DNA of 64,000 bases, taken from positions 1 through 64,000 of the forward strand of contig JAVKEN010000022.1 of the NCBI GenBank assembly GCA_040221415.1, in the 5' to 3' direction. The stretch comes from JAVKEN01 sp040221415. GTDB taxonomy: Bacteria; Pseudomonadota; Alphaproteobacteria; Rickettsiales; JABSSG01. Of this stretch, positions 15,850 through 24,741 are shown piece by piece. A program made the position numbers and the translations under genes. The notes under the pieces were generated by a model. It made no database searches, was not told the DNA's origin, and was given only the letters and a program-made list of their open reading frames with translations. How positions within the stretch are numbered: position 1 is the stretch's first letter; every line of letters begins with the position of its first letter.

Positions 15850-16417
15850 ATTTTCTAATAATTTCTTTTGCTTTATTTACTTGCTCCATACGATGCTTAG
15901 CCCATTTTGCCTTTATCTTATTCATAGAAAGCTTAGAATTTAGTTTAGATTGTTGCTGAATAAAATTCAAATAGGCCCATTCATCTTTTGGCTTCTCTTT
16001 CTTAGAAACCTTATATCCCTTCCAAAATTCAGCGAATTCTTTATATGTTGGCGGGTTACCTTCCATCCATCTATTCTTAATCCAATCCTGTCCAGCTGCA
16101 GTAAAATGAAAATCTTCACCAGCTAGTTGCTTCATAAACTCTCTAGTTTCATCATTGTTTTTATATAGATTTTTGAGAATAAGAGCTTCTGAATTAAGTG
16201 ACAGATTGTCTTCGGGTTTAGCAATTGATGCTTTAGGTATTGCCTTTGCTGCAACAGTATCACCAGAGAAGAATGCTAAAATACCCTTAATCACCTCACC
16301 TTTTTTACCAGAAGCTTTAATTGAATATTTATCTTTAAGTTCTTTAAGCTCTTCCATTTTAAAAAAATTCAGACAAGTCTCTAATTCCTTTAATTGTTTT
16401 GCTGGAAGCAAACTCAT
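15839..16417 (-). CDS. SAP-domain protein with DUF6434-like C-terminus
   Basis: A 192-residue protein. Residues about 15-50 look like a SAP motif (L.ELKDKYSIKASGKKGEVIKG), a helix-hairpin-helix-like element that binds AT-rich nucleic acid. Residues about 90-140 (ETREFMKQLAGEDFHFTAAG then QDWIKNRW...TYKEFAEFWKG) resemble DUF6434, a small domain that often follows SAP. The rest is Lys-rich. It is coupled by ATGA overlap to the ABC exporter upstream and overlaps the GNAT downstream. A nucleic-acid-binding role is inferred from the SAP motif only; its link to an exporter operon is odd. Confidence 0.65.
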   Translation of the reverse strand: MSLLPAKQLKELETCLNFFKMEELKELKDKYSIKASGKKGEVIKGILAFFSGDTVAAKAIPKASIAKPEDNLSLNSEALILKNLYKNNDETREFMKQLAGEDFHFTAAGQDWIKNRWMEGNPPTYKEFAEFWKGYKVSKKEKPKDEWAYLNFIQQQSKLNSKLSMNKIKAKWAKHRMEQVNKAKEIIRKYAV

Positions 16418-18213
16418 TGTAAGTTTTCCTCCATGCCTAGAGCCTGGTCAGTATTTTGTGGTAAGAATCCATCAGCCTGCATTTCCCATAGCTTTTTGTA
16501 ATGGCCTTTTTCTCGAATAAGCTTGTGGTGAGATCCATCCTGAATGATTTTTCCCTGATCAAACACCAAGATTCTATCCATGTCAGATAACGTAGAGAGT
16601 CTATGCGCAATTACAATTGTGGTTCTTCCTGTAGTTAGCTTATCAAGGCTCTTTTGAATCTTCTTCTCGGTAATGGAATCAAGCGCAGAAGTAGCTTCAT
16701 CAAGAATGATAATTGGCGCATTCTTCAAAAAGGCCCTGGCGATTGCTATACGCTGTCTTTGTCCACCTGAAAGCTTGACCCCCCTTTCACCCACAAATGT
16801 GTCATACCTCTCTGACAATTCATTGATAAAACTTTCGCAATGCGCATTTTTGGCAGCTTTTTTAACTTGTGCATCAGTTGCTTGAATATTACCATACCTA
16901 ATATTCTCCATTATAGTTCGATGAAACAAGCTTGTGTCTTGTGGAATAATTGCCACTTGCTTTCTTAGTGACTCTAATTTGTAATCAGCAATATTCTGAT
17001 CATCAATATATATACCTCCGCTAACTGGGTCATAAAACCGCATAATCAAATTAATGAATGAGCTTTTACCACTTCCAGTAAAACCAACAAGACCAACCTT
17101 TTCACCGGATTCAATTGTAATATTCTTATTCTCAAATAAAGATCTCTTCTTTTGGTAATAGAAAGTAAGGTCTCTGAATTCAATTTTGCCTTTTGTGATT
17201 TTGATATCACCAGCACCTGGTTTATTATTTATATCAATTGGCGTATTTATAATAGAAATAGCCTGCGAGCATTTACCAATATTTTCAGACAGTGACGCAT
17301 ACTGGTTTGCAATCCACCACATATTTTGTGAAACCGATGCAGATAATGACATTACTAAAACAAAATCCCCTGCTGTAATCATTGATCTTTTGTAAAAATA
17401 TATACAAAAACCAAGCATAGCAGCCATCATGAACATAAAAGTCAAATCTTGCCACATCCGCATATGAATAATCTTCCATTGCATCTGCTGGTCTTTATCT
17501 ACTGTTTTGTTAAGGACCCTTTGGCTCACCTGGTTTTCATATCTGTTATTAGCAAAAGACAGCACGTTGACAATGTTCGTAATGTTATCAACTATAATCC
17601 CACCAAGATGAGATTTAGATGCAGAAAACTCCTTTGATAATTTTATAATAGATCCCGTAAACAAGCTGCTCAACAAGATTAAGCACACAGCCCAAACAAA
17701 CAAGAAAATGCCAAAATACACCTTCACATAAATCAGCATAGTTGCTGATATTATTAATTTGGCAACTGAAGCGAAAACTTCATCTGCCATCTGCAATATA
17801 GAAACAAACCCGTTAATTAGTTCTGATAGTCTATTTGAGATATTACCAGCAAAGCTGTTTTGGAAGTAGCTATATGATTGCTTGCTTAAATGCTTGAAGC
17901 TGTAGCTGTGAATATCTTTCCTCACAGCTGGAAAAAGCTTTAACTTGGTAATATCAGTAATTCTAAAGTTAACTACTTCTAGCCATTGCAAAACTAGAAA
18001 AGCAATAGCTGGATATTTTATCAACTCAACAATGTTGTTTGGCGTCGTATCATCGCTTGAGATAACATCAACCATCAACTTAATCATGTAAGTAGTGCCC
18101 GTAGTAAACACACCGTAGACAATGCCGGTGATAAGCAACAAAGCAACTAATAATTTATGTCGACCAAGAAAATATAAAAAAAATCCGACTGTGCTTCGCG
18201 GAGGTATATTCAT
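16414..18213 (-). CDS. ABC exporter, fused membrane and ATPase domains (MsbA-like)
   Basis: A 599-residue half-transporter. Residues about 15-320 form a six-helix type IV (exporter) membrane domain. Residues about 345-585 are the ATPase: Walker A GFTGSGKSS, Q-loop VAIIPQDTSLF, signature LSGGQRQR, Walker B IIILDEATSALD and H-loop IAHRLSTL, all intact. It would act as a homodimer in the inner membrane. Relatives export lipid A core, peptides or drugs; MsbA itself is about 580 residues, but substrate cannot be assigned. First gene of a three-gene minus-strand operon, with stop/start overlap to the SAP-domain gene. Confidence 0.92.
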   Translation of the reverse strand: MNIPPRSTVGFFLYFLGRHKLLVALLLITGIVYGVFTTGTTYMIKLMVDVISSDDTTPNNIVELIKYPAIAFLVLQWLEVVNFRITDITKLKLFPAVRKDIHSYSFKHLSKQSYSYFQNSFAGNISNRLSELINGFVSILQMADEVFASVAKLIISATMLIYVKVYFGIFLFVWAVCLILLSSLFTGSIIKLSKEFSASKSHLGGIIVDNITNIVNVLSFANNRYENQVSQRVLNKTVDKDQQMQWKIIHMRMWQDLTFMFMMAAMLGFCIYFYKRSMITAGDFVLVMSLSASVSQNMWWIANQYASLSENIGKCSQAISIINTPIDINNKPGAGDIKITKGKIEFRDLTFYYQKKRSLFENKNITIESGEKVGLVGFTGSGKSSFINLIMRFYDPVSGGIYIDDQNIADYKLESLRKQVAIIPQDTSLFHRTIMENIRYGNIQATDAQVKKAAKNAHCESFINELSERYDTFVGERGVKLSGGQRQRIAIARAFLKNAPIIILDEATSALDSITEKKIQKSLDKLTTGRTTIVIAHRLSTLSDMDRILVFDQGKIIQDGSHHKLIREKGHYKKLWEMQADGFLPQNTDQALGMEENLQ

Positions 18214-18262
18214 GAGTAAAACCTAAATTGTAGGCTCAGTATACAACAAGAGCCTTAATATG

Positions 18263-19855
18263 TTAACCGAATTTTTCTTCTAAAAACTTATCAACGTCAA
18301 TGTGGACATCATCTATATTCTTGTTCTCAAGGTAAATAAGCCTGTTAGAAATGGACTTAATAAATTTTCTATCATGACTTACAAATATAACTGTGCCTTC
18401 ATATGCCCTTAGAGCTCTCTGTAGAGCCTGAATAGTTTCAATGTCCAGATGGTTTGTAGGTTCGTCAAGAATGATAACATTAGGTTTTTCTAGCATCAGC
18501 TTAGCCATAAGTAACCTTGCAGCCTCACCACCACTTAAAACTGAAATCTTTTTGAGAGCCTCATCTTTTGCAAATAGCATCTGCCCCAACACAGACCTCG
18601 CCTCATTCTCGGCAACATTAGAGCAATTATTCAGTAGCCATTCTAAAGCGTTACAATCATCTTTAAGTTGCTCATGGTGATCCTGCGAGAAATAACCAAT
18701 TTTAGCTCCAGCACCAAATACAATTTCTCCCGAATCAAGCCTTTCTTCACCCAGGATAGATTTAAGCATAGTGGTTTTACCGGCGCCATTTTTACCAATA
18801 ATAGCCACTCTATCAGACCTATTTAATCTAAAGCTCACATTTTTAAATATCTCTTTCTCTTTGAATGATTTAGAGATTAGTTTTACGTCCAGAGCAATTT
18901 TTCCAGTTTTTCCTTTTTGAATAAACTTGATTTTTGGTGCCCTTCTGCTTGATGGAGTCAACTCTGGCAATTCTACTTTTTGAATTTGCTTCTCTCTTGA
19001 TAGCGCCTGTCTAGAACGTGTAGCAGAGGCTCTAAATCTTTCAATAAACCTTTTAGCTTTCTCTAGCTGCTTAGATTTGTTTTGATATTCCGCAATCTTA
19101 ATTTCTTCTATTTGCTTTTTCTGAGTAAGAAACTTATCAAAATTACCTGTATATTCCCTGATTTCAGCGTAATCAATATCAAGAATTTTATCGCAAATAT
19201 TGTTTATAAGCTCGTGATCATGACTCACAAGAATCAACGTCCCCTTATATGAATTGATCAAATAACTCTCTAGCCATTTAATAGAAACAATGTCCAAATG
19301 GTTACTTGGCTCATCTAAAAGCATATAATCTGGGTTTGCGAACAAACATTTAGCCATCAAAACTCTAAGCTTAAGCCCTCCAGACAAGGTACTTAGTGAT
19401 TTTCTATGATAGTTTGGGTCAATTCCTAGCCCCTCAAGAATAATTTCGGCATCAGATTCCGCGCTATACCCATCATTATCAGCGATAATATTTTCTAGAT
19501 CACCAAGCTTATAGCAATCTTCTTCGGTAATATTATCACCTTTTTCCAATATCTTATGCTTAGAATCTATAGCTTCCCATAAAGTTAGTTTTCCCATAAG
19601 AACAACATCTATGATGCGGTTATTCTCATATTTGTAATGATCTTGCTCCAAAGAAGTAATTTGAGATCTTTTAGGTTTAGTGATTTCGCCTAAACTTGGA
19701 TATTCTTTTTCAAGCAAAATTCTTACGAAGGTTGACTTTCCAGCACCATTAGGTCCAACCAGGCCGTATTTATGGCCCGGCTTTAAAGCCAAGTCTACAT
19801 CTGTAAATAAAAGCTTCTCTCCATAATGCATGGAAAGATTTTGGATTCTGATCAT
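18263..19855 (-). CDS. ABC-F ATPase, YbiT-like
   Basis: A 530-residue soluble protein with two ABC ATPase domains and no membrane segment. Domain 1: GLVGPNGAGKS, LSGGLKLRVLMAK, YMLLDEPSNHLD. Domain 2: AIIGKNGAGKT, LSGGEAARLLMAK, VIILDEPTNHLD. The Lys/Arg-rich linker between them (KAKRFIERFRASATRSRQAL) is the ABC-F P-site tRNA interaction motif region. ABC-F proteins act on the ribosome, in translation initiation, stalled ribosome rescue or antibiotic protection. Length and motifs match E. coli YbiT (530). It ends 49 bases upstream of the ABC exporter and may be cotranscribed with it. Confidence 0.9.
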   Translation of the reverse strand: MIRIQNLSMHYGEKLLFTDVDLALKPGHKYGLVGPNGAGKSTFVRILLEKEYPSLGEITKPKRSQITSLEQDHYKYENNRIIDVVLMGKLTLWEAIDSKHKILEKGDNITEEDCYKLGDLENIIADNDGYSAESDAEIILEGLGIDPNYHRKSLSTLSGGLKLRVLMAKCLFANPDYMLLDEPSNHLDIVSIKWLESYLINSYKGTLILVSHDHELINNICDKILDIDYAEIREYTGNFDKFLTQKKQIEEIKIAEYQNKSKQLEKAKRFIERFRASATRSRQALSREKQIQKVELPELTPSSRRAPKIKFIQKGKTGKIALDVKLISKSFKEKEIFKNVSFRLNRSDRVAIIGKNGAGKTTMLKSILGEERLDSGEIVFGAGAKIGYFSQDHHEQLKDDCNALEWLLNNCSNVAENEARSVLGQMLFAKDEALKKISVLSGGEAARLLMAKLMLEKPNVIILDEPTNHLDIETIQALQRALRAYEGTVIFVSHDRKFIKSISNRLIYLENKNIDDVHIDVDKFLEEKFG

Positions 19856-19955
19856 TGGTTTTTATTTAAATGTAACCTTTATTCCTCTCCCAGAAAGAGG
19901 CATCTGTTTCTTTTCAGGATATAATAAGCGAATAGACTTACATGTCAAAGCTTAA

Positions 19956-20594
19956 CTATCCATGAAAATTACTAAATAGCCCTACAAGTCCTGGATCTTT
20001 GAAATCAACTTCGCCATTTAAATTAAATGATAACTGATTGCCAAATTCTACTAAATAAAAAGCCCCCTCAGCTTCGCCTCTAGCATAATCTCCTTCTCCA
20101 TGCAACATTTCTAAAGCCGCTTGCTCAGCAGCAGTTGGTTGTCCAGGATATAATGGCATTCCGGCAGGAAAAGAGACAGATACTTCTGAATTATCCTCCT
20201 CAGGCTCGTCTTTATCTGCGCTTTCTTTGTCCTCTGAGAATTTGTAATTACTACCCTCATAATGAGGAATAGTGCTAGTGGAGCTCGCATCATCATTACC
20301 TTCCTCAAAAACTTCTATACCTAACTCCAACAACCAAGAGTGGTCAACGCCAGTATCATCAACCTTTATAACAGAGTAAGGAGCTTGAGATACATCAATT
20401 CCTTGTCCAAGCAACCTTGAAGCCATTTCTGCTGCAATCCCATCAAGTTTGTCTTTATCTGCTGATAAAGCAAGAATGTCTTTAAGTATGATGTCTTTCT
20501 CAAATAGAGTTGACAATACATCGCTTAGACTATGAATTTTATTTGGATCAGAAGTATCAACACATCCTCCTGGTAATAAGAAAAATCTATACAT
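19956..20594 (-). CDS. Acidic protein of unknown function
   Basis: A 212-residue protein, MYRFFLLPGGCVDTSDPNKI at the start, with a helical first half (SLSDVLSTLFEKDIILKDIL), a strongly acidic middle (about residues 115-145, rich in Glu, Asp, Ser) and a Gly/Phe-rich end. A strong AGGAGGCGAG site precedes the ATG. Upstream lies TTAA-N6-TTAA (20618-20631), as in the two acidic-protein operons at 10.9 and 49 kb. It may belong to the same set by composition and promoter. No family recognised. Confidence 0.7.
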   Translation of the reverse strand: MYRFFLLPGGCVDTSDPNKIHSLSDVLSTLFEKDIILKDILALSADKDKLDGIAAEMASRLLGQGIDVSQAPYSVIKVDDTGVDHSWLLELGIEVFEEGNDDASSTSTIPHYEGSNYKFSEDKESADKDEPEEDNSEVSVSFPAGMPLYPGQPTAAEQAALEMLHGEGDYARGEAEGAFYLVEFGNQLSFNLNGEVDFKDPGLVGLFSNFHG

Positions 20595-20721
20595 CTCGCC
20601 TCCTATTATTTTTTTTATTAATAAATGTTAATATTACAGAAATATAATAATAAATCAAGCCACTTAGATTGATTTTTTAGGACATATAGTTTATATCAAG
20701 GTATAAAAAATTTACTGAAAA

Positions 20722-21954
20722 ATGATTAAATCACGCAAAACCGCATATACCATCTGGATTCTGGCTTCAATTTTCTATGCCTACCAGTATATATTACGTG
20801 TGATGCCATCAGTGATGATCGATGAGATTATGGAGAAATTTCATTTTGATGCATCAAGCTATGGTCAGTTTTCTGGCTTATATTATATAGGATATTCAGC
20901 AGCCCATCTCCCACTAGGAATTATGCTTGACCGTATTGGCCCAAAAAAAGTCATGCCAATCTGTCTTCTACTTACTGTTCTAGGGCAGCTTCCCATTGTA
21001 TTTAGTGATTACTGGGCTATGCCTATCGCTGGACGTGTACTTACAGGTATTGGTTCTTCAGCCGCTATTCTTGGGACATTTAAAATTATTAGACTGGCTT
21101 TTGATGAAAAGATTTTTACGAGAATGCTTGGCTGGTCAGTGACAATTGGTCTTCTTGGAGCAATCTATGGTGGTGGCCCTGTTACATTTATGACAGAAGA
21201 ATTTGGTTACCAATCTGTTATTAATATATTTGCAGTTCTTGGTCTTGTTCTTGCAGCTGCTACTTATTTTATTGTTCCGGAGATCAAAGCAAAACGTGAT
21301 ACGCGTGTAATTGATGATATAAAGTCAGTGCTCATGAATGGAAGAGTGATTGCTATTTGCATGCTTGGTGGACTTATGGTCGGCCCTCTTGAAGGTTTTG
21401 CTGATGTGTGGGGCGCTATTTATCTAAGGAATGTTTACGATATGGGTGAAACAATTTCTGCAAGCCTACCATCACTTATATTCATTGGGATGAGTATTGG
21501 CGCACCAATGATTGGCTATATAGCCGATAAAACAGGTAAATATATCGGCACCACAATAGCAGCTGGTGTTATTATGGCGCTTGGTTACATTCTATTTCTA
21601 TCTAGCAAACTTAATGTCCAGGCAATCTCAGTTACTTTTGTAACGATTGGAATTTGCTGTGCATATCAGATTATTGTGATTTACAAAGCTTCTACATATG
21701 TAAAAGAACATGTGGTCAGTCTAACAAATGCTGCCGCTAATATGATCATCATGTCTTTTGGTTATCTTGTTCACACAGTGATTGGCGTAGTAATCGATTA
21801 CTTTGGAGGCAGAGAAAATGTATCTGCGCTAAATTACGGTGTTTCTTCGATTCCTGTGATGATGACTATGGCAATTATCGGCCTTTCTGTTCTTTCTATT
21901 TATGACAAAAGAAGAGCACGCAGAGAAATGGAGATTACCCAAGTTCCAAATTAG
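20722..21954 (+). CDS. Major facilitator superfamily transporter
   Basis: A 410-residue, 12-helix inner-membrane transporter. The first half contains GLYYIGYSAAHLPLGIMLDR and IGPKKVMPICLLLTVLGQ, the MFS loop 2-3 motif (G-x-L-x-D-R-x-G-x-x-x), and GRVLTGIGSSAAILGTFKII for helix 4. The second half repeats the pattern with MIGYIADKTGKYIG. Rickettsiales carry many such carriers for host metabolites; the substrate is not evident. Its 3' end overlaps the convergent deformylase-like gene by 4 bases. Codon choice here looks more balanced than in neighbouring accessory genes, as expected for a core gene. Confidence 0.88.
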   Translation: MIKSRKTAYTIWILASIFYAYQYILRVMPSVMIDEIMEKFHFDASSYGQFSGLYYIGYSAAHLPLGIMLDRIGPKKVMPICLLLTVLGQLPIVFSDYWAMPIAGRVLTGIGSSAAILGTFKIIRLAFDEKIFTRMLGWSVTIGLLGAIYGGGPVTFMTEEFGYQSVINIFAVLGLVLAAATYFIVPEIKAKRDTRVIDDIKSVLMNGRVIAICMLGGLMVGPLEGFADVWGAIYLRNVYDMGETISASLPSLIFIGMSIGAPMIGYIADKTGKYIGTTIAAGVIMALGYILFLSSKLNVQAISVTFVTIGICCAYQIIVIYKASTYVKEHVVSLTNAAANMIIMSFGYLVHTVIGVVIDYFGGRENVSALNYGVSSIPVMMTMAIIGLSVLSIYDKRRARREMEITQVPN

Positions 21955-22490
21955 TGATTGCAAGATGCATTATGAATATGCGGAGGATGCGCCTTTATAA
22001 ATTTCTGCATCTTCTTCACAAGCATCTCTCGTTTCATTTTAGAAAGATAATCTAGAAAAACCTTACCATCGAGATAATCACACTCGTGCTGAATAACAGT
22101 TGCAAGAAAACCTTCGGCCTCCTCTTCTTGTTGCTTACCGTTACAATCTAGGTAATTAATCTTAATTTTATTAGGTCGAGTGATTTTAGCATCAATGCCG
22201 CGAAAACAAATTGAAGCCTCTGTGTGAGTTTCAGTTTCTTTTGATTTCCAAGTAATTTCTGGATTAATGAAAGACCTCTTATCATCAACTCCATTAGGGC
22301 ATAAGTTTACAACAATAATACGTTTCATTTCACCAATCATTGTTGCTGCCATGCCAACTGCTTTTTCAAACTCCATGGTGTCGAAAAGATCGTCGATTAA
22401 GTTGCGAATATCATCCGTCACTTTATCAACAGACTTCGCCTTTTGCGAAAAGATATGATCAGGTGCATAAATAAGTTGTCTTACTGTCAT
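21951..22490 (-). CDS. Peptide deformylase homologue lacking the metal site
   Basis: A 179-residue protein alignable end to end with peptide deformylase, which removes the N-formyl group from new proteins. All three family motifs are altered. GxGLAAxQ reads AVGMAATM (Gln replaced by Met, residues 45-52). EGCLS reads EASIC (91-95), with Ser where the metal-binding Cys should be. HExDH reads HECDY (135-139), with Tyr replacing the second metal His. Two of three metal ligands are therefore changed, and normal deformylase activity is unlikely. It may be a regulatory paralogue or a decaying copy; the frame is intact. It overlaps the stop of the phosphatase-like gene upstream by 4 bases, so the two are cotranscribed. 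Confidence 0.85.
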   Translation of the reverse strand: MTVRQLIYAPDHIFSQKAKSVDKVTDDIRNLIDDLFDTMEFEKAVGMAATMIGEMKRIIVVNLCPNGVDDKRSFINPEITWKSKETETHTEASICFRGIDAKITRPNKIKINYLDCNGKQQEEEAEGFLATVIQHECDYLDGKVFLDYLSKMKREMLVKKMQKFIKAHPPHIHNASCNH

Positions 22491-24664
22491 CTAGCGCGCG
22501 GACCTCTACCACTTTTTCTTGCTGCATGTAACGGATTATCAACTTCAAACTTGTTTTCATCAGCTGCAGCAGCCATAGCCTCTCTGGCTGGCTTACCAGC
22601 TTCTTGCGCTGCCCTAAGAATATCTTCAGCTACACTGTCTCTACTAATCCATGTTTTGCGAGTTTTTACTTTGTTAAGCTTGGAAGTTTTAAGACCTAAG
22701 CGATCAGCTACTAAGGATTGCTCTTCTGATGTAAATAATTGCTTCGGAGTATGAGGCAATATACCATGCGACCCGACAGTTGCACCCGCTACTCCCGCCA
22801 TAAATTGAGCGCTACCAGCGTCCGCTAACCTTACAATATTGTCATTTGCACCTCTAGCAGCATCTCTTGCTGCATCACCACCTTGAAGAGCAGCGGTCGT
22901 GAACCCAAGAGTATCACATAAAGCTATATGGGTGCTTTTAAACGTAACGCTTCCCGTTCTATCTTTACCGCTTTTACAGAAATAGAATTTTTTTCTTTTT
23001 GGTTCACCAGCTGCACCATGAACATTAATAGCATGATCTACTAAGCTTGCAGAAGTCGAGATGTCAAAGTTTGTATTCCTAAAGGAAAACCAGCTTTTTT
23101 GTGATTCCCTTGCTTCTTTAAGCCTAAAACCAGCAGAGGCTATCTTAGCAAGCTCAGGATCTTTAGTAATTAAATCTTTGATAGCTTCTTTTGCTTTTAA
23201 TTTATCGCTTCTAAAAAAGATTTGCTGGTACCACGGCATGGTTTCACCATGCTCAACAAAATTAGCTATAGTAGTCACTTTAGCAAACTGCTCAGCAGGC
23301 AATTTTGTTCCCTCAGTTTTAATAATGGTTGCTAATCTTTTTAAGCCACTATCAGTAAACCCATGAGAAGATTGTGACATCCTCCTAAAGAAATTAACGG
23401 CAGACCTATCCAGTTCAACATTTGATTTCTTGCCTGCGGATGGAGCAACAGCCGCCATAAGCTCTCTAACAATTTCGCTTTCAGGTCCCGTTGGTTGGGT
23501 TCCTGAATTTAATGTATGCAAAGCAAATTCTAAACTTTTGCCATCCCCTCTATCAGCAAAACTTCGCGCTTGAGCGATAGTCCATTTTGTCATTGCTGCT
23601 TTATCAGATTTTCCATGAAAACTTGGAGTTCCGCAATGAAGAATTTTTGCAACTTTTTTAAGCTTTAGAGGCTCCCCTTCTTTTTTTACAGAAACCACTT
23701 TCAAATAAGCATTTTTCATACCTGGTACGAAGTTGAACATCTGAGAAGATAAAATTTTCTTACCTTCTCCTAATTCTTTTGCGTATTTCTTTACTAACCT
23801 CTGCTGCTCAGGTTTTAATCTTGTGTACCACGATGGATGCTTGCTTCCATTGGCAATATTTTCATACATTGTTCTCATCTCTTCTGTGCTGCCAAGACAC
23901 ATAACTTCTGACTCTACAACTGTTTTATCTCTTCCTTCTGAGTCTTTTGCCGTAGATATGGTAGTTGTATGAAAATGCTCATCATCTAACTGTGTTAAAG
24001 ATTTTGCTCTATCTAGAGTTTTTTCTGTATCTTTAAAAACCGACTTACCATCAGCACCTTTTATGCTTGATAAATCAGTTACCAATTGCTGATTCAAATC
24101 TTGGATTACTTCCTTGCCAATTTTAGCAGAAGATTCAAGTTGCTTTAGTAACTCAGCAGAACGTAGGCGGATCTGCTTTCTCTTGATTTGCACCTCTTCG
24201 GAACTAACCCCTTTAATATCTGCAGTTTGGTCAAGCATAACTTCAGCAGCTCTTGCTACATTAAGATAACTTATAACAAATGACTCGGGGCTTTTGGTGT
24301 CGATACCCCCTGTTATAGATCTTGCGTCCCTAATGAGAGACCTAGTGCCATCTCTATGAGGTTCTGATAAATTCCACTTAATTCCTTGCTTTGCATCTCT
24401 TGCTCTTTGCAGTTCGTAGATTGCAGCACTATACATTCTTTTCGTTTCATCTCCATAAGATGACTCTGCAATAGCTGTCATGCCACTTAATGCTCTTGAG
24501 GCATCCTTAATAATTTCACCAGCGCCAGCAGTCACTTCATCAGAATCAGGTGGCACACTGCTCCCTAAGTAATCCTTTACTTTTTCCTCAACATCAATTT
24601 CATTTTGATCTAATAAAGCAGCGTTATTTAGTTTTGCACCCCTACCAGCTCCGCTTTCCGACAT
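22487..24664 (-). CDS. Large protein with SopB/IpgD-type CX5R phosphatase motif, putative effector
   Basis: A 725-residue, largely helical protein. Near residue 563 it reads FYFCKSGKDRTGS. This C-K-S-G-K-D-R-T signature is the catalytic CX5R loop of the phosphoinositide phosphatases SopB (Salmonella) and IpgD (Shigella), with Cys563 as nucleophile and Arg569 binding phosphate. In those effectors the enzyme dephosphorylates host phosphoinositides during entry or vacuole remodelling. The middle (residues 240-420) also has KMYSA..., LSSQMFNFVPGMKN and LHCGTPSFHGKSDKA, the last resembling the NxxVP-like region seen before the active site in that family. The tail is basic (ARKSGRGPRAR). No signal peptide. 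Host delivery through type IV secretion is inferred only. Confidence 0.78.
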   Translation of the reverse strand: MSESGAGRGAKLNNAALLDQNEIDVEEKVKDYLGSSVPPDSDEVTAGAGEIIKDASRALSGMTAIAESSYGDETKRMYSAAIYELQRARDAKQGIKWNLSEPHRDGTRSLIRDARSITGGIDTKSPESFVISYLNVARAAEVMLDQTADIKGVSSEEVQIKRKQIRLRSAELLKQLESSAKIGKEVIQDLNQQLVTDLSSIKGADGKSVFKDTEKTLDRAKSLTQLDDEHFHTTTISTAKDSEGRDKTVVESEVMCLGSTEEMRTMYENIANGSKHPSWYTRLKPEQQRLVKKYAKELGEGKKILSSQMFNFVPGMKNAYLKVVSVKKEGEPLKLKKVAKILHCGTPSFHGKSDKAAMTKWTIAQARSFADRGDGKSLEFALHTLNSGTQPTGPESEIVRELMAAVAPSAGKKSNVELDRSAVNFFRRMSQSSHGFTDSGLKRLATIIKTEGTKLPAEQFAKVTTIANFVEHGETMPWYQQIFFRSDKLKAKEAIKDLITKDPELAKIASAGFRLKEARESQKSWFSFRNTNFDISTSASLVDHAINVHGAAGEPKRKKFYFCKSGKDRTGSVTFKSTHIALCDTLGFTTAALQGGDAARDAARGANDNIVRLADAGSAQFMAGVAGATVGSHGILPHTPKQLFTSEEQSLVADRLGLKTSKLNKVKTRKTWISRDSVAEDILRAAQEAGKPAREAMAAAADENKFEVDNPLHAARKSGRGPRAR

Positions 24665-24741
24665 ATTTCATGACCCAGTATATTTTCCCTTTCATTATAA
24701 CAGTTTTATTTTATATTCTCATTAGAAATATAAAATGTGTA

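Noticed and set aside
24550..24741. 64-residue N-terminal extension of the aminotransferase
   Set aside because: It overlaps the divergent phosphatase gene and does not match the family; homology begins at ATG 24742.
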